Source of the DNA: Asanoa siamensis | GTDB lineage: Bacteria > Actinomycetota > Actinomycetes > Mycobacteriales > Micromonosporaceae | DNA length: 64,000 nucleotides | Assembly: GCF_016862555.1 (NCBI RefSeq) | Contig: NZ_BONE01000025.1 | Coordinates: 42,366 to 106,365 of the forward strand | Direction of reading: 5' to 3' | Shown: piece after piece, positions 32,996 through 39,933 of the stretch | How the letters are laid out: each line of letters opens with the position of its first letter | Numbering within the stretch: position 1 is the first letter of the stretch | The notes under the pieces: generated by a model | Database searches by the model: none | What the model saw: only the letters and a program-made list of their open reading frames with translations | What the model was told of the DNA's origin: nothing | Translations under genes and position numbers: made by a program

Positions 32996-34404
32996 CGGGT
33001 GCTCCCCTTGCGCGCCGAGGGGCCCTTGTCGGGCCGGGAAAGGAAGATCGCGGTCAGGTCGACGGGGTCAGGCGCGTCGCGGGCTGCGATGACCGCCGGT
33101 AGTGGCACCAGCTCGAATGCCGGCGCCACGGCGGGCAGCTCCATCGCGCCGACGCGGGGAGTCGTCGGCACGGAAAGTGCCAACGCGGAACCCACATCCG
33201 GCAGGACCGGGAGCGCGTCGGCGGGGAACTCGACACGCGGTGCCGGAACGGGAAGATCGGACCAACCTGTCAGGTCGGCCACGGTCACCGGCGGCGTACG
33301 CACGTCGACGGTTCCTTTGTTGTTGCGCGCGGTGACCGTCAGGCTGCCACCGCGCCCAGGTCGGATCTCGACACGTCCGTGCCCCGCTCGGGCGTCGGCG
33401 ACCACCGTGGCGCAGCCGGGTCCCGCGACCTCCACGGCGTCGGCACCGACCGCCGTCCAGATGACCGACAACGGCTCGCCCTGGAGCACGAACGTCCGAG
33501 AGAGCTCGACGCGGGAGAGCACCGGCGGGTCCAACGGGTCCCCGATCGCCAGGCTGAGGTGACGCAGCCACTCGCCGGCCGCCGGCCGGTCCGCGGGCGT
33601 GGTGCCGACCGCCCGGATGAGCAGGCCTATGCCCTCGTCGTCGAGCACGTCCCGGGCGGCATCGGGGTGGACCCGGGTCGATCCCTGGTCACCGGGGGTG
33701 AGACAGCGCAGCACGAACAGCCCGAGCTTGTAGAGGTCGGTCTGCTGGCTCAGCGCTCCCGAGCGTTCGGGTGGTGTCCAGTCAGGAGCGTTGAGCTGGA
33801 ATGCCGCGGTGACGCTGCCCCGCACCCGGGCGGCGTCACAGTCGACGAACATCACCCCGGGCTCCTCGTCGAGCCGCCACAGCTCGTTCTTGGCGTTGAT
33901 GTCGCCGAACGCCACATTGACCGCGGGATCGTGGAGCAAGGTCAGCGCACCCGCGAAATCGCGGCAGATCCGCAGCCGCTGGTCCGCTGTCGGCACCGGC
34001 ATGCCGATCCGCGCGCACCGCACCGGGTCGACGAACAGGTGCTGGACCTCACGCACCACGTCGCGCGCCGCGCCGGACGGAAGCTGGACCCGGTGGACGA
34101 ACGATCCGGGGATCCGCGGCAGCACGACCCCGCGTATCGCCGGCCCGTCGGCGACCATCCGCAGCGGCCAGGCGGCGATCGCGTCCAGCGCGGACCGGCG
34201 CCGGTCGTCGAGCCCGTCGCGCAGGTCGATCAGCTCGCGCAAACGTCGCGGATCCGGTGCGACATGCGGGTGGTAGCGCTTGTAGACGAACGGACCCGCG
34301 ACGCCCGGCAGGCTCAGGTGCGGCAGGTCGACAACGGCCGCCTCACCGCCTGAGCCCAGCTCCGCGCCGAGCGGGCCGAGGTCCTCGACGCGTACGGTCG
34401 TCAC
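32992..34404 (-). CDS. Atypical protein kinase with C-terminal Ig-like domain (kinase 1)
   Basis: 470 residues; GTG start with CGGAG 6 nt upstream, in a GTGA overlap with the dynamin gene. The glycine-loop region is weak (GSGGEAAVVDL), Lys42 lies in FVYKRYHPH, the catalytic loop is GDINAKN (D168, N173) and the metal motif is DCD (D188), at the same positions as in the paralogue at 28352-29368. From about 305 to 385 there is a beta-rich Ig-like segment (VELSRTFVLQGEPLSVIW then SLTVTARNNKGTVDVRT) followed by a disordered Pro/Ala tail. It is likely an active atypical kinase with an added binding module. Its stop overlaps the DUF4407 start. Confidence 0.88.
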   Translation of the reverse strand: MTTVRVEDLGPLGAELGSGGEAAVVDLPHLSLPGVAGPFVYKRYHPHVAPDPRRLRELIDLRDGLDDRRRSALDAIAAWPLRMVADGPAIRGVVLPRIPGSFVHRVQLPSGAARDVVREVQHLFVDPVRCARIGMPVPTADQRLRICRDFAGALTLLHDPAVNVAFGDINAKNELWRLDEEPGVMFVDCDAARVRGSVTAAFQLNAPDWTPPERSGALSQQTDLYKLGLFVLRCLTPGDQGSTRVHPDAARDVLDDEGIGLLIRAVGTTPADRPAAGEWLRHLSLAIGDPLDPPVLSRVELSRTFVLQGEPLSVIWTAVGADAVEVAGPGCATVVADARAGHGRVEIRPGRGGSLTVTARNNKGTVDVRTPPVTVADLTGWSDLPVPAPRVEFPADALPVLPDVGSALALSVPTTPRVGAMELPAVAPAFELVPLPAVIAARDAPDPVDLTAIFLSRPDKGPSARKGSTR

Positions 34405-36905
34405 GTCGGCTCCGTGAGCGGCCGCAGGCGCAGGCCCGCGAAAAGGCCGGTGACGGCCGCCGTCGCGGCGAGCGCCAGACGGGCCTGCTCCTGCGCGCGC
34501 GACAGGTCGGCGGCCAGCAGGGCCGTGCCGCCGTCGAACTTGTCGGGCCAGATGGACCGCTGGTTGGGCCTGCACAGGTACTCGTAGTCCCGCTCGCTCC
34601 GGTTGGTACGGATCACGCTGTCGAAGAACCGGTCGGCCGCCGCGGCGAGGGTGCGGGACATGACCCGGCCCTCCTCGCGCAGGGCGGTTTCGAGGTCGGT
34701 CACGCATCGCTCGACGGCCGCTGAGAGCTCGTCGTAGAGCACCTCCGCGCCGCGCTTGGCCGACTCCTCCTCCCGGCCCCCGACTGCCGTCACCGGCGCT
34801 CGGGTGGTTGCCGGGTCCACGGCGGCGACCGGCGGGGGCGGAGTCCGCGGAGCAGGGTCGCTCACCGGAGCCGACCCGCGCCGCAGGCTCCCGTCGGCGT
34901 TGCGTACCCAACGGGACCCGGCCGGTGCCGGGGCCGCGGTGGTCGCGCGCGCCTGGGCCGGGGTCGCACGCTGTGCGGACACGGCGGGAACGGCCGTCCC
35001 CACGGACGGCACGCGGTCCCAGTGGACGCCGCGGATCACTGGTCGCGTCACCCGCAGGACAACGCTTCCGTAGTCGGCCTTGAGCTGTCGGAGTTGGCGC
35101 AGCGCGTCAGCGAGGATCAGCGCCCGCCGGCTCTCCGCGGTCGACCGCAGCTCGTCGAGCGCCGCCGGCCCGGGAGGCACCAGATCGTCGGTCAGGCGGC
35201 CGCGCAAGACTTGGGCGACGTCCTCCCACAGCCGCCGCACCGAGCGTTCCAAGGAAACGTCGATCCGGCTGAAGATCTCGGTGATCTCCGTCTTCGCGCG
35301 GTAGTACTGGTCCTGTTTCGCCTCCAGCGACCCCGCCACGTAGCGGCCTTTTATCTCCTTCATCCACTGGTCGCGGGAGCCTCGGCCGAGCCCGTCGCGG
35401 ACCCAGCCGCGAGCGACGTCGACCGCGTCGCTGATGGCCGCCGACAACGCGGCGTCGGCCGCCCCGTCCGCGAGGTCGCCGTCGTAGTGGTCGACCAACA
35501 CGGCGAGGTCGTGCGCCAGGTCGTCGCGAAGCTCCTCGGCGAGGTCCCGGAACTCGTCCTCCTGGTCGGGCAGGAGCAGCGCGCGCTCGCGGGCTGTACG
35601 CAACGCGTCCTCGGCGTAGGTCGTGACCTCGCCCGCCACCTCGGTCGCCAGCGCGAGCGCCTGACGCACGGCCGCCCGGTCCATCTCCGCTAGGCGCCCG
35701 GCGAGGTGCACCAGGACGGGCCGCACCACCTCGGCGAACACCTCGTCACGCCGGATCACGTCGGCGGCCAGTACCCGAATGCCGCGCTCTCGCGAGACCT
35801 CGGTGACCTTCTTGACGGTGTTCTCGAAGTATTCGCCAGTCGGGTCGTTCGCCTCGTCCCGGTTCACGAGAACCATGTAGTAGTCGTCGAGGGCGACGCC
35901 GCCCCGCGCCGAGTCCGCGAGGTTGCGGGCGTAGGCGTCCTCGGCGACGTAGGTGGCCGACCTGCGGTCGCCGCGCTTGACCATGAGCAGCAGGTCGATC
36001 TCGTTCTTCACCCGTGCGAGAAAGTGGCGGTCGATGTCGAGCCCGGCCTCACCGGCACCGGGCAGATCGATGAGCCCCAGCTTGGAGACGGACCGCTCGA
36101 CGAACGCCTTCTCGACGCGCACGCTGCGCACCGCGTGGAACGGTTGGACGTCGGCGGGGTCGCCAGCGTCGAGATCGGGATACGCGACGTACGGCCGCAG
36201 GGCCGCGAAGTCGACGACGAGCGCGCGTGCGGGGCCCTCCAGCAAATGGCGGTAGCTCGCGAACGACCGGTGGGCCGCGTCGAGCTTGCGCAGGTAGTCG
36301 TCAGCCTCGGTCGCGCCGGCGGCGGCGCTGCCAGGTGCCGGGTAGCGGTGGTCGGTGAACGTCGCGGCGTCGGCCGGGACCGGGCCCAAGCCCGCGGCCT
36401 CGTGGAGCGGCGCCAGGTAGCTGTCGCGGAACGACTGCCAGGTGTGCAGGTCGAGCGTCGCGGTCGGCTCGCCGGCAGTGTGGTAGATCCGGCTGGCCGA
36501 GGCCGTCGTGGGGTTGAACTGGGTGGTGGGTATGACGGTCACCGGAAGGTCGGTGACCGTGCGCAGCAACGTGCTCTTGCCGACCTTGGTGGCGCCGACC
36601 ACACCGATGTTGACCGTGTCGCGGTGGACTCGGGCGCTGACGGCGTCCAGTTGGAGCTGGGCGGCCGCGATCCGCAGTCGCAGCCCGTCGACGCGGTTCA
36701 TTCCGTCGCCCGTGCCGTGCAGCAGGCGCGCCACCCCGTTGTCGGTCGGGTCCGCCTTCTCCACGTCCGCCAGCACGGTCACCAGCTGGTCGAACCCGTC
36801 GACCATGGCGTGCCAGACGCTGGTCAACTCGGCGACGAAGGAGAGCTGGTTCCGTCGTCCGCCCAAGGCCTCCGCGATGCGAAGGTCGATCTCCTGCTCG
36901 ATCAC
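34401..36905 (-). CDS. Dynamin-like GTPase
   Basis: 834 residues from the GTG at 36905, which has GGGAG 6 nt upstream; the frame is open to an ATG at 36968 inside inverted repeat C. G1 is GATKVGKST (104-112), G2 Thr lies in the IPTTQFNPTT switch, G3 is DLPGAGEAG and G4 is the variant NRDE. Long helical stalk regions follow, with Arg/Glu-rich coiled coils and a Pro/Ala-rich segment (about 690-740). Near the C-terminus a Gly/Ala/Leu-rich helix (ALAATAAVTGLFAGLRL) could insert into membrane. Bacterial dynamins remodel membranes and have been linked to envelope stress and phage defence. It is the first gene of the operon, diverging from the anchored beta-sandwich gene. Confidence 0.9.
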   Translation of the reverse strand: MIEQEIDLRIAEALGGRRNQLSFVAELTSVWHAMVDGFDQLVTVLADVEKADPTDNGVARLLHGTGDGMNRVDGLRLRIAAAQLQLDAVSARVHRDTVNIGVVGATKVGKSTLLRTVTDLPVTVIPTTQFNPTTASASRIYHTAGEPTATLDLHTWQSFRDSYLAPLHEAAGLGPVPADAATFTDHRYPAPGSAAAGATEADDYLRKLDAAHRSFASYRHLLEGPARALVVDFAALRPYVAYPDLDAGDPADVQPFHAVRSVRVEKAFVERSVSKLGLIDLPGAGEAGLDIDRHFLARVKNEIDLLLMVKRGDRRSATYVAEDAYARNLADSARGGVALDDYYMVLVNRDEANDPTGEYFENTVKKVTEVSRERGIRVLAADVIRRDEVFAEVVRPVLVHLAGRLAEMDRAAVRQALALATEVAGEVTTYAEDALRTARERALLLPDQEDEFRDLAEELRDDLAHDLAVLVDHYDGDLADGAADAALSAAISDAVDVARGWVRDGLGRGSRDQWMKEIKGRYVAGSLEAKQDQYYRAKTEITEIFSRIDVSLERSVRRLWEDVAQVLRGRLTDDLVPPGPAALDELRSTAESRRALILADALRQLRQLKADYGSVVLRVTRPVIRGVHWDRVPSVGTAVPAVSAQRATPAQARATTAAPAPAGSRWVRNADGSLRRGSAPVSDPAPRTPPPPVAAVDPATTRAPVTAVGGREEESAKRGAEVLYDELSAAVERCVTDLETALREEGRVMSRTLAAAADRFFDSVIRTNRSERDYEYLCRPNQRSIWPDKFDGGTALLAADLSRAQEQARLALAATAAVTGLFAGLRLRPLTEPT

Positions 36906-36950
36906 CAGTTGCTCCCGCCACCTAGAGGCCGTCAACGTCGCCGTCTGGTT

Positions 36951-36988
36951 CTGACGGACAGCGCCCATGCGGTGCCGCTGTCCGTCAG
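36951..36988. promoter_or_regulatory. Inverted repeat C (CTGACGGAC family) in the dynamin divergent promoter
   Basis: Perfect 13-bp arms CTGACGGACAGCG and CGCTGTCCGTCAG separated by 12 nt. It lies between the divergent dynamin (start 36905) and membrane-protein (start 36997) genes, and shares the half-site with repeats A and B. Confidence 0.8.
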
Positions 36989-36996
36989 TACCTGGT

Positions 36997-37926
36997 GTGG
37001 ACAGAACCCAGAAGGCCGCCCTGTTCGTCTTCCTGGTGCTCGTGGCCGGGTTGGCGACCGGATTCGGCTTGTACCTGAGCTTCACGGACGTCGACCGCGA
37101 CGCGGTGGTCCTGCTCGCCCTGTGTGTGCTGGTGGCCTTCGGCCTGATCGTGGTCACCGTGCGGGTCGTGCACGGCATCAACAGATCGAAACGACGTTCT
37201 CTCGAGTACGGCGTGCCGGAGAGCCGGTTCCTCAACCTGCTCAGCCTCCGGCAGTGGCTGCTCATGCTGGTCGGCCTGACCGTGATCACGATCGGCACCG
37301 GCTCGCTGACCGGCGTGCGCGTGCTCGCGGGAGGCGACGAACCGCCGCCACCGGTCCTGCCGGGGCCGACATCGGTCGCCACGGTCGTGCCCGCGGCACC
37401 GGTGCCGCCAACGGCGGACCCGACCTTGTCGCCCACCGTCGATCGGACGACGGACGCCCCCAGCGCGGACCCCTTCCCCACGGAGTCGGCGTCGGACGCG
37501 CCGCGGCCCGGCGCCACGACCTATCTGGACAGCCAGGACGAGACGGCCGGCAGAGCCTCCGCCGGAGCGGCGACGTTCAGCGACCAGCGGTACCCGCGCA
37601 GCATCTCCTTCTGGTGCTCACGGGCGACCTCCTCGTACGTACAGTGGAACGTCGCCGGCTCGGCCACGTTCACCGCGACCGCGGGCATCGACGACGGCAC
37701 TCAGGGCGCATTCGGGCTGGCCGCCGAGATGATCTTCTACAACGAGGACGGCCGGCAGCTCGTGCCCAAGCCGATCGACGTCTCGGTCGGTCACCCGCGC
37801 AAGGTGGAGATCGACCTCACCGGCGTCGTCAGCCTCCGGATGACCTGTTCCGGCCGGGTCATGAAGACCAACGACCAAGCCTCCGTCTACACGACGTTGG
37901 GCGACGCGTTGATCATCAGGGGCTAG
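36997..37926 (+). CDS. Membrane-anchored protein with C-terminal NPCBM-like beta-sandwich
   Basis: 309 residues from the GTG at 36997. Two TM helices (about 6-26 and 36-58), a basic loop (HGINRSKRRSLEYG), a third TM (about 88-107), then a Pro/Thr-rich linker. The C-terminal ~110 residues look like the NPCBM carbohydrate/protein-binding fold: FWCSRATSSYVQWNV, GSATFTATAGIDDGTQGA, then VEIDLTGVVSLRMTCSG. The domain is probably outside the membrane. The start site lies 8 nt after inverted repeat C, with no good Shine-Dalgarno, so the mRNA may be leaderless. It converges on the CitE-like gene with an 11-nt overlap. It belongs to the same regulon as the dynamin operon by its shared control region. 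Confidence 0.82.
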   Translation: MDRTQKAALFVFLVLVAGLATGFGLYLSFTDVDRDAVVLLALCVLVAFGLIVVTVRVVHGINRSKRRSLEYGVPESRFLNLLSLRQWLLMLVGLTVITIGTGSLTGVRVLAGGDEPPPPVLPGPTSVATVVPAAPVPPTADPTLSPTVDRTTDAPSADPFPTESASDAPRPGATTYLDSQDETAGRASAGAATFSDQRYPRSISFWCSRATSSYVQWNVAGSATFTATAGIDDGTQGAFGLAAEMIFYNEDGRQLVPKPIDVSVGHPRKVEIDLTGVVSLRMTCSGRVMKTNDQASVYTTLGDALIIRG

Positions 37927-38746
37927 CGGGATAGCGGGCCGCCAGGTCGACCACGCGCTGGGCGGCGGCGACCATCGCGCGGTCGGCGAAGCGGCCGTCG
38001 GGCAGCACGACCGTGCCCGAGTCGCGCTGTTCCGCCTCCGCCACCGCGGCCAGCAACTCGGCCGCGCGGGACACCTCCGCCCCGGACGGCCGGAACGCGT
38101 CGACGATCACCGGGAGCTGGCGCGGGTGGATCGCCGCGCGGCCGAGGAAACCGAGCCGGCGGCCCGCCGCGCACGTGGCGGCGAGGCCGTCGGTGTCCGC
38201 AACGTCGGCGTGCACCGACATCGCCGGTGGCGGCAGGCCGGCGGCCCGCGCGGCCACCACCACCCGCCCCCGGGCCCAGAGCAGCCCGTCGTCGTGGCTG
38301 ACCCCCAGGTCCGAGCGCAGGTCGGCCTCGCCCAGCCCGAGCGAGGCGACTGAAGGGTGGGCGGCGGCGATCGCGTACGCGGCCTCCAGCCCGACCGCCG
38401 ACTCGACCAGCGGATGCAGCGGCGCGTCCACCCGCTCACCCAGCGCGGCCACGACCTCCGGCGACTCCACCTTCGGCAACCGCAACCCACCGCCGAGGCC
38501 GGGCAGCCCGCGCAGCGCCGCCAGGTCGGCCGCCACGTCGGGGCCGGTCAGCTCGTTGACCCGAACCTGCACGGGCACCGGCTGCACCACCGCGAGGAAG
38601 TCGGCGACCGCTTCCCGGGCGTACGCCTTGCGCCCTGCCACGACGGCGTCCTCCAGGTCGAGGATCACCGCGTCGGCGCCGGACGCCACCGCCTTCGCGA
38701 ACCGGTCGGGCCGGTCGCCGGGCACGTAGAGCCAGGTGAGCAGCAT
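37916..38746 (-). CDS. CitE-like HpcH/HpaI aldolase-family CoA ester lyase
   Basis: 276 residues with the family sequence LYVPGDRPDRFAKAVASGADAVILDLEDAV at the N-terminus, RVNE, and the substrate-binding Glu in VESAVGLEAAY, then LGLGEADLRSDLGV. Members cleave or form beta-hydroxyacyl-CoA esters (citramalyl-CoA, malyl-CoA). The ATG shares its A with the CoA-transferase stop codon (TGATG). With that transferase it could process a short-chain acid. It is the last gene of the long sugar operon and overlaps the convergent membrane-protein gene by 11 nt. Confidence 0.9.
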   Translation of the reverse strand: MLLTWLYVPGDRPDRFAKAVASGADAVILDLEDAVVAGRKAYAREAVADFLAVVQPVPVQVRVNELTGPDVAADLAALRGLPGLGGGLRLPKVESPEVVAALGERVDAPLHPLVESAVGLEAAYAIAAAHPSVASLGLGEADLRSDLGVSHDDGLLWARGRVVVAARAAGLPPPAMSVHADVADTDGLAATCAAGRRLGFLGRAAIHPRQLPVIVDAFRPSGAEVSRAAELLAAVAEAEQRDSGTVVLPDGRFADRAMVAAAQRVVDLAARYPASP

Positions 38747-39933
38747 CAGATCACCCCTCGCGCGCGCAACGCGGCGAGCTCGGCGGCGGACAGGCCCAGC
38801 GCCGCGAGGACCGCGTCGGTGTCCTGCCCGTGCCGCCGCCCGGCGTGCCGGATCTCCCCGGGTGTCGACGAGAGCCGGAACGGCACGTTCTGCATCCGCA
38901 CCTCGCCCAGCTCCTCGTCGGGCACGGTGTGCACGGTGCCGAGCGCGGCGTACTGCGGGTCCGCGAGGATGTCCCGCACGTCGTAGACGGGCGCGACCGC
39001 CGCCTGCGCCTCCTCGAACGCGGCGACCACCTCGTCCCGCCCGCGCGCCGCGACCCAGGCACCCACCGCGGCGTCCAACTCGTCGGCGTGCGCCGCCCGG
39101 CCGCTGCCCGTGGCGAACCACGGCTCGTCGACCAGCTCCGGCCGGCCGACCAGGCGCAGCACCCGCTCCGCGATGCTCTGCGCGCTCGTCGAGACGGCCA
39201 CCCAACGCCCGTCGGCGCACCGGTAGGTGTTGCGCGGCGCGTTGTTGTTGGACCGGTTGCCGAGCCGCGGCTGGACGTACCCGATCTGGTCGTACCAGGT
39301 GATCTGCGGTCCGAGCATCGCCATGATCGGCTCGATGATGGCGAGGTCGACCACCTGCCCGGTGCCGCTGGCGTCGCGGGACCGCAGGGCGAGCATGACC
39401 GCGTACGCGGTGGCCAGCGCGGCCACCGAGTCGGCCAGCCCGAACGGCGGCAGCGTCGGCGGACCGTCGGGCTCGCCCGTGGCGGCGGCGAACCCGCTCA
39501 TCGCCTCGGCGAGCGTGCCGAACCCGGGCCGGCGCGCGTACGGACCGACCTGGCCGAACCCGCTGATCCGGGCGATTACCAGCCGCGGGTTGACCGCGTG
39601 CAACTCCGCGGGGCCGAGCCCCCAGCGTTCCAGGGTGCCCGGCCGGAAGTTCTCGACCAGCACGTCGGCGTCGGCGAGCAGCCGCCGCAGCAGCGCCGCG
39701 CCCTCGGGGTCCGACAGGTTGAGCGTGACGGTCCGCTTGTTGCGGCCGAGCACCTTCCACCACAGCCCCACGCCGTCCTTGGCCGGGCCGTGGCCGCGCG
39801 CGGGGTCCGGCTTGGCCGGATGCTCCACCTTGATGACGTCGGCACCGAAGTCGGCGAGGAAGGCCGCCGCCAGCGGCCCGGCGAACAGCGTCGCCAGGTC
39901 CACGACCTTCACCCCGTCGAGCGGCGCGCTCAT
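38746..39933 (-). CDS. Class III CoA-transferase (CaiB/BaiF family)
   Basis: 395 residues, full length. It starts with the Rossmann-type LDGVKVVDLATLFAGPLAAAFLADFGADVIKVE, has ENFRPGTLERWGL and ARISGFGQVGPY, and the catalytic Asp is in PFGLADSVAAL. The enzyme moves CoA between short carboxylic acids. ATG with 4-nt ATGA overlap to the esterase gene upstream. Together with the CitE-like lyase it resembles acid-degradation pairs, which is odd inside a sugar-uptake operon. Confidence 0.92.
   Translation of the reverse strand: MSAPLDGVKVVDLATLFAGPLAAAFLADFGADVIKVEHPAKPDPARGHGPAKDGVGLWWKVLGRNKRTVTLNLSDPEGAALLRRLLADADVLVENFRPGTLERWGLGPAELHAVNPRLVIARISGFGQVGPYARRPGFGTLAEAMSGFAAATGEPDGPPTLPPFGLADSVAALATAYAVMLALRSRDASGTGQVVDLAIIEPIMAMLGPQITWYDQIGYVQPRLGNRSNNNAPRNTYRCADGRWVAVSTSAQSIAERVLRLVGRPELVDEPWFATGSGRAAHADELDAAVGAWVAARGRDEVVAAFEEAQAAVAPVYDVRDILADPQYAALGTVHTVPDEELGEVRMQNVPFRLSSTPGEIRHAGRRHGQDTDAVLAALGLSAAELAALRARGVI

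Noticed and set aside
36906..37517. N-terminal extension of the dynamin gene across inverted repeat C into the divergent gene.
   Set aside because: The extension overlaps the coding part of the divergent gene and has no ribosome-binding site. The GTG at 36905 has GGGAG correctly placed.
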